From positions 454,391 to 518,390 of the forward strand of contig PMTM01000006.1 of the NCBI GenBank assembly GCA_003167365.1: a stretch of DNA of 64,000 nt, written 5' to 3'. The notes beneath the pieces are model-generated. The model worked only from the letters and a program-made list of their open reading frames with translations. It did not search any database and was not told where the DNA came from. A program made the position numbers and the translations under genes. The stretch is from Spartobacteria bacterium (GTDB taxonomy: Bacteria > Verrucomicrobiota > Verrucomicrobiia > Chthoniobacterales > UBA10450). Of the stretch, positions 17,444 through 24,747 are shown piece after piece. Position 1 is the first letter of the stretch; the number at the start of each line of letters is the position of its first letter.

Positions 17444-18135
17444 ACGAAACGCTTTTTAGTCAAATCCAGAAGTTATTCGAGCGGACCTATGCGCAGGTTG
17501 GAATCAATCTGGAAGATTGTCTGATCGACCGGCGGCGCTGTGCGCAATTGTCGATCTTAGCCGGGAGATCGGCCCGTGAATTGAGCGAGCTCGCGCGAAC
17601 ATTTCTGCGTCGCGCCGACGATCGCCTTTACGTCGGCATTTATTATTCGCGTTGGTTAATCGACCAACTCGAACGTCATGATCCGCGCGTCGGCTTGAGC
17701 GATCAAAATATCCGGTCGCTCATTATGTTTGTCGAAGAAATCAATCACGCGCTCCACGCTGCGTTGCAGTTTAAGAACGGGAGGCGCGAAATAACTTCGG
17801 AAGATTTCGCGCGCAACCTCGAGCTTCAGGCCCAGGTCGATACTTATCTCGTGCTCATTTTGTTCGTCGCTTTCTTCCGGAAGACGCAACGCGTTTCCCG
17901 CACTGATCGGCGCTGGCTGCGCTTCCATCTTTTCTCACGGCAATGTCCGCAGGCATTTTGCGATTCCAATTTGCGCGGCCGTTATCTGGAAACGACTGAG
18001 CTAGCCTCGAGTTACACGCAATATCTCGACACGCTCAACGGTTTGCGACGCCTCGACGAGATCCGCCGATTTCGCTCGCTCGATTACGACGCGAAGAAGC
18101 AACGTGTTCTCGCTTTGGCTGATCGCGCGATTTAA
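17440..18135 (+). CDS. Protein of unknown function (second of a coupled pair)
   Basis: 231 residues from GTG 17440, almost entirely helical, with many Arg/Leu heptads and no membrane segments. MFVEEINHALHAALQF contains an E-E-x-x-H pattern that could bind a metal, and LVLILFVAFFRKTQR is a hydrophobic helix in the middle. No family recognised. The GTGA overlap with the preceding gene implies a two-protein unit. The next gene (MBL hydrolase) starts 57 bases later and may belong to the same transcript. Confidence 0.7.
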   Translation: MNETLFSQIQKLFERTYAQVGINLEDCLIDRRRCAQLSILAGRSARELSELARTFLRRADDRLYVGIYYSRWLIDQLERHDPRVGLSDQNIRSLIMFVEEINHALHAALQFKNGRREITSEDFARNLELQAQVDTYLVLILFVAFFRKTQRVSRTDRRWLRFHLFSRQCPQAFCDSNLRGRYLETTELASSYTQYLDTLNGLRRLDEIRRFRSLDYDAKKQRVLALADRAI

Positions 18136-18192
18136 TCGCGCTTTTGCGAATTCTATTTGCGCAAAATGGAACCTGGCCGCTAAATACGGAGC

Positions 18193-19038
18193 GTGTTCAG
18201 TCTTACCATGCTCGGCAGTGGCAGCGCCGGGAATAGCGCTCTCGTCGCAACCGATCACTGCAAAATCCTCGTCGATGGTGGGCTAAGTGCGCGTCAACTC
18301 GTCTTGCGGCTCGAGCAATGCGGTGTCACGCCAGAGCAGCTCGATGGCGTCCTGCTTACGCACGAACATGGCGATCATGTTTGCGGGCTCGAAGTTCTTT
18401 GTCGCAGGTTCGCCGTGCCGATTTATTGCAACGCGCTCACGGCCGAGGCGATTCGCGGCGGCGGTTCGTTAGATCGACATCGGAACTGGCGGGTCTTTCG
18501 CACTGGTTCGGATTTCTCGATCTGCGATATCGTCGTGCAAAGCTTTCCGGTGCCGCATGACGCGGTCGATCCGGTGGGGTTTGCGTTTCACGCCGGCGCG
18601 CGGGGGCTCGGATTCATCACCGATCTCGGTTACGCGACCAAGATGCTGGTGGAGCGACTGCGCGAAGTGCATACGCTCGTGATCGAGACCAATCACGATG
18701 AAAAACTTTTGCAGGACGATACGCACCGCCCTTGGCCGGTGAAGCAACGGATCCAATCGCGGCACGGTCATCTCTCCAATGCCGCGGCCGCGAACGTGAT
18801 CGAACAATTGTTGCCTGGAAGAATCGAGCGCGTCGTGCTCGGACATCTCAGCCGCGATTGCAACACACCCGCGCTTGCTACCGGCACAATCCGCGCGCTT
18901 CTCGAGAAATGCGGCAAGACCGAGATGGAGATTTATTGCGCAACGCAATCGGAGCTCAGTCCGCGTTTTCAAATCGGCGAGACGAAGAGTGGAGCGTTTC
19001 AACCGACGTTTGAGAACGCATTTTTCCAAACGACATGA
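18193..19038 (+). CDS. MBL-fold metallo-hydrolase, YycJ/WalJ-like
   Basis: 281 residues from GTG 18193. It begins with the family-typical LTMLGSGSAGNSALV, followed by LVDGGLSARQL and the metal-binding motif LLTHEHGDHVCGL (H-x-H-x-D-H). Later metal ligands fall in FPVPHDAVDPVGF and VLGHLSRDCNTPAL, and SRHGHLSNAAAANVIEQLL matches the 'HLSN' segment. Family members are DNA exonuclease-like or hydrolases of unknown substrate in the cytosol. Its stop overlaps the start of the GNAT gene by ATGA. Confidence 0.85.
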   Translation: MFSLTMLGSGSAGNSALVATDHCKILVDGGLSARQLVLRLEQCGVTPEQLDGVLLTHEHGDHVCGLEVLCRRFAVPIYCNALTAEAIRGGGSLDRHRNWRVFRTGSDFSICDIVVQSFPVPHDAVDPVGFAFHAGARGLGFITDLGYATKMLVERLREVHTLVIETNHDEKLLQDDTHRPWPVKQRIQSRHGHLSNAAAANVIEQLLPGRIERVVLGHLSRDCNTPALATGTIRALLEKCGKTEMEIYCATQSELSPRFQIGETKSGAFQPTFENAFFQTT

Positions 19039-19547
19039 GCGCTCTTGTTGCAGAAGAAATGAAAATTCGCGACGCGGTCGAAGCGGATCTATCGGCGATT
19101 ATCGACATCTATAACGTCGCTATCGCCACCCGCATGTCCACCGCGCAACTCGAGCCTGTCACAGTGGAAAGCCGTCGCCGTTGGCTGAGCGAACACTCAC
19201 CAGACCGACGTCCGTTTTGGGTGACGGAAATTGATGGGCAAATCGCCGGCTGGCTCACGATCAAGAGTTTTCTACCGCGCTGCGCTTACAGCGGGACGGT
19301 CGAACTGAGTGTTTATGTGAGCGAAAAATTCCGGCGCCGCGGTGTCGGCCGCGCATTATTAGAAGAAACAATCGCACGCGCAGCCCAACTCGAGATTATC
19401 GCGATGGTCGGCCTTATCTTTGCGCACAACGAACCGAGCTTGAAATTGTTCAAGCGTCTCGGTTTCGAACGTTGGGGCTTACTCCCGCGCGTAGCTCAAC
19501 TCGACGGTATCGAGCGCGACCTCACGATTGTCGGGCGACACCTGTAA
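19035..19547 (+). CDS. GNAT N-acetyltransferase, phosphinothricin/MnaT-like
   Basis: 170 residues. MKIRDAVEADLSAIIDIYNVAI is the typical beginning of this subfamily. The acetyl-CoA pyrophosphate-binding motif is RRRGVGRALLEETI (Q/RxxGxG/A) at about residues 99-112, and IFAHNEPSLKLFKRLGFERWG is motif B. It probably acetylates a small amine or amino-acid analogue in the cytosol; the substrate cannot be read from the sequence. It is coupled to the upstream hydrolase gene by a 4-base overlap. Confidence 0.85.
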   Translation: MSALVAEEMKIRDAVEADLSAIIDIYNVAIATRMSTAQLEPVTVESRRRWLSEHSPDRRPFWVTEIDGQIAGWLTIKSFLPRCAYSGTVELSVYVSEKFRRRGVGRALLEETIARAAQLEIIAMVGLIFAHNEPSLKLFKRLGFERWGLLPRVAQLDGIERDLTIVGRHL

Positions 19548-19936
19548 GGTCGGCAGTTAGCGCCTCAAGTCTCGGACGATATACAAGCTGTTCCTCCGGC
19601 GAAAGTTTATCGATACTATGCGCCAGCAGCGCCTGCGCTTGAGCCCGGCTAATGGTTGCTTCTCGATTTTTCCCCGCGGCCTGAGTTTAGGTCAGCGTCC
19701 TGCAAGAGCAATTCCGCCAGCAAAATCGCGCGGGCATGTTGCGTGCCTCCGCCGGTCTCAAGTAATTGCAGAATGATTTCTGGAGATGAGTGTTTGACAA
19801 AATCAAGCGGCAAGCCCGTTTCACGTAGAGCAAGTGCACTGATACGTGTTGGCCTTTCCGAAGCTTTCAAGCGGCTGAGCTCGGCCAGCATGAGCGCGAT
19901 CTGTTCGATCAAACGCAGAATGTAATCTTGTGCCAT
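19522..19936 (-). pseudogene. DUF6483-like small protein gene with a frameshift in an A-run
   Basis: From ATG 19936 the frame gives MAQDYILRLIEQIALMLAEL..., similar in form to the start of DUF6483/small helical proteins, and stops after 95 residues. In the next frame the coding pattern continues as EATISRAQAQALLAHSIDKLSPEEQLVYRPRLEALTADL and ends at 19522. Dropping one A from the GGGGAAAAATC run near 19660 joins the frames to ~130 residues. This could be an assembly error, a recent mutation or slippage. It starts 6 bases after the VOC gene stop, so it would be in that operon. The 3' end overlaps the convergent GNAT gene. Confidence 0.5.
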
Positions 19937-19942
19937 TAGTGA

Positions 19943-20320
19943 TCACGCTTCTTCGTGGCCGATGACAAGATGAATTACACCGTTTGGCGCGGAGACAAAG
20001 AAACCGTCGAAATCTTCGCGGAGTTGCTCGACTTCGTCGCAGCGCGTTACGCCGTTCACTTTTAGAAAAGATGCGGCCGCTTCGGTGTCGTTAGTTTCGA
20101 GCTCGAGCCAAATGTCGGGTTGACTCAAATTCGGCACCTTGTCGATCCAAAGACGGTTCGGGCCGAACTGAAAAATGCAACCGTCGTTTTCTTCCTCAAT
20201 CAACGGCAAGCCGAGCGTGTCGCGATAAAAGGCGATGGTCTGCTCGTAAGTGTGCGCGGGACATTTGATGGCGATGTTCGCGCCGCCGGAGAATTGCGGG
20301 CCGTTAACGTTGGCAACCAT
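19943..20320 (-). CDS. VOC superfamily (glyoxalase/bleomycin-resistance fold) protein
   Basis: 125 residues. Two beta-alpha-beta-beta-beta halves are visible: GGANIAIKCPAHTYEQTIAFYRDTLGLPLIEE and DIWLELETNDTEAAASFLKVNGVTRCDEVEQL, ending in GFFVSAPNGVIHLVIGHE. Short VOC proteins like this may be metal-dependent lyases/isomerases or binding proteins; the ligand is unknown. ATG 20320 is preceded by aagatcgacct, with no good Shine-Dalgarno. Confidence 0.8.
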   Translation of the reverse strand: MVANVNGPQFSGGANIAIKCPAHTYEQTIAFYRDTLGLPLIEEENDGCIFQFGPNRLWIDKVPNLSQPDIWLELETNDTEAAASFLKVNGVTRCDEVEQLREDFDGFFVSAPNGVIHLVIGHEEA

Positions 20321-20352
20321 AGGTCGATCTTAGCAGCGCGAAGCCGAATGCG

Positions 20353-20862
20353 CTAAAGATGTCCGAGGAGTTTTTGCGCGACAGTTTTTGCTTTGTCGAG
20401 CGCCGCCGCCTCGTCTTCCAGGCCGCTCAGGCCGACTGTGACCAAGGCGTTGCCCTTCACTACGTAAAGTATCATGACGCGCGCCGGGAGACCGCTGGCC
20501 GTGCCGCTGGTGGCCAAAGCCTTCTCACCAAGACCTGAAACCGGCTTCACTGAAGTCGTGTTTTTTGTCACCATTTCGAGTTCTTTTTGCGCATCGTATC
20601 CGGCAGCGGCCTGATACGTTCGAAGGAGCAGCGTTTTGCCGGGCGTGACGCTGTAATAGTTGCACTTCGAATAATAGCCGTCGCCCCCCTGGAAGTTGCC
20701 CGGCATCGGCTCTTTCACCTTTACCCCGAGAACAGATTCGGCATCGGCTTTATTAATAATGGCCGCAACGTCGATGTGATTTTCCGCCGCGAGCATTGCG
20801 GACGTCATGCGCGCAAGCACAACTGCGACAACGATGATTTTTTTTGGGATCGACAATGTCAT
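20353..20862 (-). CDS. Secreted protein of unknown function coupled to fumC
   Basis: 169 residues from ATG 20862, which overlaps the fumC stop codon by ATGA. The first ~25 residues (SIPKKIIVVAVVLARMTSAMLAAEN) form a signal peptide with an AxA-like cleavage site. The mature part has NKADAESVLGVKVKEPMPGNF, KCNYYSV, GLGEKALATSG and ends in an amphipathic helix. This resembles small DUF3558-like periplasmic proteins ('...vLG..v..P......CtY') but I cannot assign it firmly. Its single Cys fits that pattern weakly. Confidence 0.65.
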   Translation of the reverse strand: MTLSIPKKIIVVAVVLARMTSAMLAAENHIDVAAIINKADAESVLGVKVKEPMPGNFQGGDGYYSKCNYYSVTPGKTLLLRTYQAAAGYDAQKELEMVTKNTTSVKPVSGLGEKALATSGTASGLPARVMILYVVKGNALVTVGLSGLEDEAAALDKAKTVAQKLLGHL

Positions 20863-22277
20863 CCACCAACTGAGCCGGTGCCACCTGGCTCGGTCATCGC
20901 GACCGGATCGAGCGCGCGATTGAGTTCGGCTTCCGGCAGCACTTTTTTCGCGAGGCAAATTTCCCGCACTGTCTTGCCGGTTTTCGCGCTCTCTTTTGCG
21001 ATCTCGGCCGCGCGATCGTAGCCAATGATCGGCGCAAGACTGGTCACCATCGCCATGGAGAGCTCGACCAATTCCCGGCAACGTTCCTTGTTAGCGCCAA
21101 TGCCGCGCACGCATTTCTCGCAGAAAGCATCGACCACATTCGCTAGCAGCCGGATCGACTCGAGAAGATCGTGCGCCATCACCGGCATCATCACGTTGAG
21201 ATCGAAATTGCCGTTCGCGCCGGCCCAAGTGATACAGGTGTCGTTGCCGAAAACCTCCGCACAAACCATCATCATCGATTCGCACATGACTGGGTTTACT
21301 TTGCCTGGCATGATCGAGCTGCCGGGTTGCGTAGCGGGCAATTGAATCTCGCCGATGCCGCAGCGCGGACCGCTCCCTAGCCAGCGAATGTCGTTTGCGA
21401 TCTTGAACAAACTGGTCGCAATCGTCTTGAGCTGGCCACTGGTTTCCACGACAGCGTCCTTGCTGCCTTGCGCTTCGAAATGATTTTTCGCTTCGTAAAA
21501 CGCGATGCCGGTCCGTTGTTCGAGGTGAGGCATGATCTTTTTCGGAAGATTGACGTGCCGATTCAAACCGGTGCCCACGGCGGTGCCGCCCAGAGCAAGC
21601 TCGCGCAAAACTTCAATCGCTTTTTCCGCCCGCGTCTTCGCGTAAGCAACCTGTTGAGCGTAACCGGAAAATTCCTGGCCGAGCCGCACCGGCGTCGCAT
21701 CCATCAGATGCGTGCGGCCGATCTTGATGATGTCCCAAAATTCTTTTGCCTTCGTCTCGAACGCGCCGTGCAATTTTTCCAGCGCGGGCACGAGACGATT
21801 TTTCAATTCCTCGGCTGCGCTGATGTGAATAGCTGATGGGATCACATCGTTGCTCGATTGTCCCATGTTGACGTGATCGTTCGGATGAACGAGTTCGCGC
21901 GAACCGATTGGCTTGCCGGCCAGTTGCGCGCAACGATTCGCGATCACTTCGTTCGCGTTTGTATTTGTGCTGGTGCCGGAACCGGTTTGGAAAATGTCGA
22001 GCGGGAAATGTTCGTCCAGCTTTCCATCGACCACTTCTTCCGCGGCTTGAACAATGAGCGCAGCGCGGTGGTCATCCAGCAAACCGAGATCGTGATTAGC
22101 TTGCGCCGCTGCGCACTTGATCAAACCGAGCGCGCGGATAAACGGCCGCGAAAATCGGTAACCGCTAATAGGAAAATTGAGGACCGCACGTTGCGTCGAC
22201 GCTCCATAAAGTGCGGATTCGGGGATGGACATTTCGCCCATCGAATCCTTTTCCACGCGCGTCGCACCGCCGGTCAT
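20859..22277 (-). CDS. fumC: Class II fumarate hydratase
   Basis: 472 residues. It interconverts fumarate and L-malate in the TCA cycle in the cytosol; class II enzymes are iron-independent homotetramers. Signatures: ALYGASTQRAVLNFPISGYR, TGSGTSTNTNANEVIANR, HVNMGQSSNDVIPSA, LMDATPVRLGQEFSGYAQQ, and the lyase superfamily signature GSSIMPGKVNP. Length matches the usual ~460-470. It overlaps the upstream methyltransferase gene by 4 bases and the downstream secreted protein by 4 bases, giving a three-gene coupled operon 22909-20353. Confidence 0.95.
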   Translation of the reverse strand: MTGGATRVEKDSMGEMSIPESALYGASTQRAVLNFPISGYRFSRPFIRALGLIKCAAAQANHDLGLLDDHRAALIVQAAEEVVDGKLDEHFPLDIFQTGSGTSTNTNANEVIANRCAQLAGKPIGSRELVHPNDHVNMGQSSNDVIPSAIHISAAEELKNRLVPALEKLHGAFETKAKEFWDIIKIGRTHLMDATPVRLGQEFSGYAQQVAYAKTRAEKAIEVLRELALGGTAVGTGLNRHVNLPKKIMPHLEQRTGIAFYEAKNHFEAQGSKDAVVETSGQLKTIATSLFKIANDIRWLGSGPRCGIGEIQLPATQPGSSIMPGKVNPVMCESMMMVCAEVFGNDTCITWAGANGNFDLNVMMPVMAHDLLESIRLLANVVDAFCEKCVRGIGANKERCRELVELSMAMVTSLAPIIGYDRAAEIAKESAKTGKTVREICLAKKVLPEAELNRALDPVAMTEPGGTGSVGG

Positions 22278-22909
22278 TCAGAACGATTCGCTGAAACGCC
22301 GACGGTCGAACCGTTAACATGCCGGCCATTGCGCGAGCCCGTTTTTTCAAAAACGGTGATGAACATCGGCGGAATATTTTGCAAAACATATTCCGAATCG
22401 GCGCGCTCGAAAATGGTGGCGTGCTGCTTTAGCTCGTTGGTTACCTGGTAGATGATAAAATTGCCCCCCGGCGCCAGCGCGTCGTAGGTTTTTTGCAGAA
22501 GCGCTCGTTTCTTGTCGATTTGGAGAATGCTGAACGGAATGCCGGACAGGATGTAATCGCAATGCGGAATGCCGCGGCGCTTCAACTCTTGCGGAAGACG
22601 TGCCGCATCGAGATTGATGGTGTGCACGCGCGGATCGTCGGCAAACTGCCTCTCCAAATCCCGCGACAAGTGCGCGTCCAGTTCAAACAGAAGCAATTGC
22701 GCGTCCGGTCTCATCCGCCGCGCAATCTCGCGCGAATGCACTCCTACGCCTGGGCCGTACTCGGCGATGACCTGCGCCCGGTCGAAGTCGATCTTGTTCG
22801 CTACACGTTCCACTAGCGCTTTCGAGCTTGGGACGATTGAGGCGATTTGCCATGGTCGTTGCAAGAATCGCTTAAAAAACAGCACGCTCATCGAGGTTCG
22901 AATAGTCAA
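22274..22909 (-). CDS. Phospholipid N-methyltransferase-like SAM methyltransferase
   Basis: 211 residues. FFKRFLQRPWQIASIVPSSKALVERVA followed by VIAEYGPGVGVHSREIARR matches the PmtA/rRNA-dimethylase-like group that methylates phosphatidylethanolamine in some bacteria. LLLFELDAHLSRDLERQF is motif II and YILSGIPFSIL the NPPY-like region (SGIPF). Phosphatidylethanolamine methylation is therefore plausible but unproven. It is the first gene of the coupled operon with fumC, an unusual partner. Confidence 0.7.
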   Translation of the reverse strand: MTIRTSMSVLFFKRFLQRPWQIASIVPSSKALVERVANKIDFDRAQVIAEYGPGVGVHSREIARRMRPDAQLLLFELDAHLSRDLERQFADDPRVHTINLDAARLPQELKRRGIPHCDYILSGIPFSILQIDKKRALLQKTYDALAPGGNFIIYQVTNELKQHATIFERADSEYVLQNIPPMFITVFEKTGSRNGRHVNGSTVGVSANRSE

Positions 22910-22981
22910 CTGCGCCCCCCGTGTTGTCCAGTCACGATCTGTCCCGGGGCTGAGACGAAGGCTATGGCAAATAAGAAAGCA

Positions 22982-23007
22982 TTGACAGCGATTCTAAAAT
23001 TTATAAT
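22982..23007 (+). promoter_or_regulatory. Candidate promoter for the HTH-receiver gene
   Basis: Perfect TTGACA at 22982-22987 and perfect TATAAT at 23002-23007, but the spacer is only 14 bases, shorter than the usual 16-18. It is followed by the HTH-receiver gene at 23063. Either the two boxes do not work together or the promoter needs an activator that adjusts geometry. Confidence 0.35.
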
Positions 23008-23062
23008 GCTCTGCCTAGCGAAATGTCTTGCTCTGTCTCACCCCAGTTGATGATTTTCCTTC

Positions 23063-23614
23063 ATGCATAACCTGTTAACGGTCAAAGAAACGGCCAAATA
23101 CCTCCGCATCCCCTTGCCGACCGTTTACTATCTGGTCCAGCGCGGGCAATTGCCCGCCATCCAGATCGGCGGCCGTTGGCGAATCAAAAAATCTTCGCTC
23201 GATAAAGATATTCTCAAGGAGGACAAGTCTGGCCAGCCCACCGTGCTGGTGGTGGATGACGACGAGAGCCTGCAAAATCTTTTTAAGCTTTTCCTTAAAA
23301 AAATTGGATTTAGCCGCGTTGTGGTCGGCACGGTGAAAGAGGCGCTGGTCGCGCTCGAGAAGCAAAAATTCGATCTCATTTTTCTCGATCTGAAATTGCC
23401 GGATGGCCCGGCCGACGATGTGTATGACGCGGCGAAAGAAGGCCAGCCCGAATGCCCGATCGTCATTATTACCGGCTATCCCGACAGCGAAATGCTCGAC
23501 CGGATTTTGGCCAAAGGCCCAATCACTGTTCTGAAGAAGCCGCTCAAGGTCGATCAACTCAAGCAGACCGTCCGCATTCTCGGTCACAAAGACGCGGTCA
23601 AATTGGCGGCGTAA
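23063..23614 (+). CDS. Excisionase-type HTH domain fused to a response-regulator receiver domain
   Basis: 183 residues. Residues 1-50 are a MerR/excisionase-type helix-turn-helix (LLTVKETAKYLRIPLPTVYYLVQRGQLPAIQIGGRWRIKK), as in DNA-binding 'excise' domains. Residues 60-175 are a CheY-like receiver: VLVVDDDES (acidic pocket), phospho-acceptor Asp in LIFLDLKLPDG (about residue 109), IITGYPDSE and the conserved Lys in VLKKPL. The order is inverted relative to normal response regulators. Phosphorylation probably controls DNA binding; the partner kinase is not in the window. It ends 110 bases before the left element boundary and is probably host, not element. Confidence 0.8.
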   Translation: MHNLLTVKETAKYLRIPLPTVYYLVQRGQLPAIQIGGRWRIKKSSLDKDILKEDKSGQPTVLVVDDDESLQNLFKLFLKKIGFSRVVVGTVKEALVALEKQKFDLIFLDLKLPDGPADDVYDAAKEGQPECPIVIITGYPDSEMLDRILAKGPITVLKKPLKVDQLKQTVRILGHKDAVKLAA

Positions 23615-23677
23615 AGCGGGGGTCGTTCCGGAAGCTTAACATCCGCGGCCGAGACGGCGTCGCTGCACGCCTGCAAC

Positions 23678-23706
23678 TTGCCAACGCATCGAGCGCGTCG
23701 CATAAT
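23678..23706 (+). promoter_or_regulatory. Original tRNA-Val promoter, now separated from its gene
   Basis: TTGCCA (23678-23683), 17-base spacer, CATAAT (23701-23706), then the 5' half of tRNA-Val 18 bases further on. The geometry fits a strong sigma-70-type stable-RNA promoter. Since the element inserted, transcription from here enters the left end of the element instead of the tRNA 3' half. Confidence 0.5.
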
Positions 23707-23724
23707 TGCCTTCCAATTTTTCGG

Positions 23725-23764
23725 GCGCGGTTAGCTCAGTGGTAGAGCACTACCTTGACACGGT
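23725..23764 (+). repeat. attL core: 40-bp copy of the 5' half of tRNA-Val
   Basis: Exactly repeats 40592-40631, the acceptor 5' strand, D-arm and anticodon stem-loop of tRNA-Val(GAC), ending within the 3' strand of the anticodon stem (...cttgacacggt). After it the sequence departs from the tRNA (tgatgc... instead of agggg...). Together with the intact tRNA at the other end it marks the direct repeats made by site-specific integration. Confidence 0.93.
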
Positions 23765-23803
23765 TGATGCATCGCCGGTTTCCACGAGGAGAAATCTCAG
23801 CAC

Positions 23804-23827
23804 TGTAGCAAACGCAGTGTAGTAAAC
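23804..23827 (+). promoter_or_regulatory. Integrase arm-type sites, left end
   Basis: Two direct 10-mers, TGTAGCAAAC (23804-23813) and TGTAGTAAAC (23818-23827), start-to-start distance 14. A matching pair lies near the right end (40517-40539, distance 13). Both pairs are in the same orientation and 40-75 bases inside the core, as expected for arm-type binding sites of a tyrosine recombinase. Confidence 0.65.
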
Positions 23828-23876
23828 GGCACCGACCCAGCACACTAGACGTTGCCTGGCATGCGACATAACTTTG

Positions 23877-23985
23877 TGGTGCGTAACTGGCTTCGACTTG
23901 TTGTTGGAAGCGCAGGCGACATGTCGAGGATGGTTCGTTGGCCTCGTTAAAAACCGAGCCAAAACAAATAAACGCAGATCACCAA
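23877..23985 (+). ncRNA. ssrA: 5' fragment of a tmRNA (ssrA) gene
   Basis: The sequence matches the order of elements in the 5' part of tmRNA: a tRNA-like start (ggtgcgtaactggcttcgac, compare the usual ctggnTTCGAC), then gcaggcgacatgtcgagg, then gttggcctcgttaaaaacc, then an A-rich stretch and a GCA at the expected resume-codon position. From that GCA the frame reads A-D-H-Q-D-L-G-S-L-P-I-F-stop and lacks the usual ALAA-type end. No pseudoknots 2-4 or tRNA-like 3' end follow. It is therefore a fragment and cannot rescue ribosomes by itself. Boundaries are approximate. Confidence 0.7.
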
Positions 23986-24028
23986 GATCTAGGTTCGCTT
24001 CCTATCTTTTGAAAAGCATGCACTAAGG

Positions 24029-24691
24029 TTGGGGAACTCAGTGAGCCCTGAATCAATACTGCCTTCAAAGTTCGTAGTCCGGTTTCAAGATGATGAAACC
24101 TTCCAACAGGGTAGAGATGTACTCGCTGGCCTGACCTTCGTCGCTACCTTACAGCTGCGTACACCGTTGGCGGTTTTGGAACGTCACGGCGAGTTTCACC
24201 CGGGGCCCCCATCTGCAGCGCCGAAATATTCGTCATTAGCTGATGGTTTTTGGTCCTATAAGACAAAGTCATGGAGCGAGCTTGCTAAGCGGCCTTTGTC
24301 CTTACCGAAAGAGCCGGAGTCATTCCATGCGTCCGACATTGGACCGATAGCCCCAAGCCAATATTTGCCATTTCTAAGAGAGTTCCGACGGATCGTGGAG
24401 ACTAATAAGTTGGTAGAGGATAAGTTGTCACAACTGGATCAACTTCGACATCAAGCTCCACAATTTGAGGAGATCTGGTCTCGCCTTGAGAGCAGGTACT
24501 CTGATTTTCCAGACTCCTTTTTCTATATGCAACTCACGGCGATACCCGGAATCGGTCGAGCTCTAGCGCGTCGACTTTTCCAGCAAGGGTTTGTAAACCT
24601 TACTACTCTTCAAGCAGCATCCGACACGCAGCTTAAGGAGGTGCCTGGGCTGGGTCCCAAACTCGCGAAAAAAATCCGAGAGTTTCAATAA
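24029..24691 (+). CDS. Protein with C-terminal helix-hairpin-helix DNA-binding domain (element)
   Basis: 220 residues from TTG 24029; GTG 24041 is an alternative, and the ggttgggg run could serve as ribosome-binding site for it. The N-terminal ~150 residues are not recognised. Residues ~170-220 form tandem HhH motifs (IPGIGRALARRLFQQGFVNLTTLQAASDTQLKEVPGLGPKLAKKI), as in RuvA/Rad51/UvrC-type non-sequence-specific DNA binding. It is the first gene of the plus-strand block, 56 bases before the helicase. A DNA-end or junction sensor for the system is a plausible guess, not shown. Confidence 0.65.
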   Translation: MGNSVSPESILPSKFVVRFQDDETFQQGRDVLAGLTFVATLQLRTPLAVLERHGEFHPGPPSAAPKYSSLADGFWSYKTKSWSELAKRPLSLPKEPESFHASDIGPIAPSQYLPFLREFRRIVETNKLVEDKLSQLDQLRHQAPQFEEIWSRLESRYSDFPDSFFYMQLTAIPGIGRALARRLFQQGFVNLTTLQAASDTQLKEVPGLGPKLAKKIREFQ

Positions 24692-24747
24692 TAAGAGTGA
24701 TCGACTTGCGCGGAGCAGCAGCTTCTTACTACAGTGCTTGACCCCCA

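Noticed and set aside
23990-24004. TAGG-TTCGCTT-CCTA after the tmRNA fragment resembles a T-arm
   Set aside because: Stem of only four pairs, C instead of the conserved A in the loop, and no acceptor stem or CCA after it, so it does not make the fragment a complete tmRNA.
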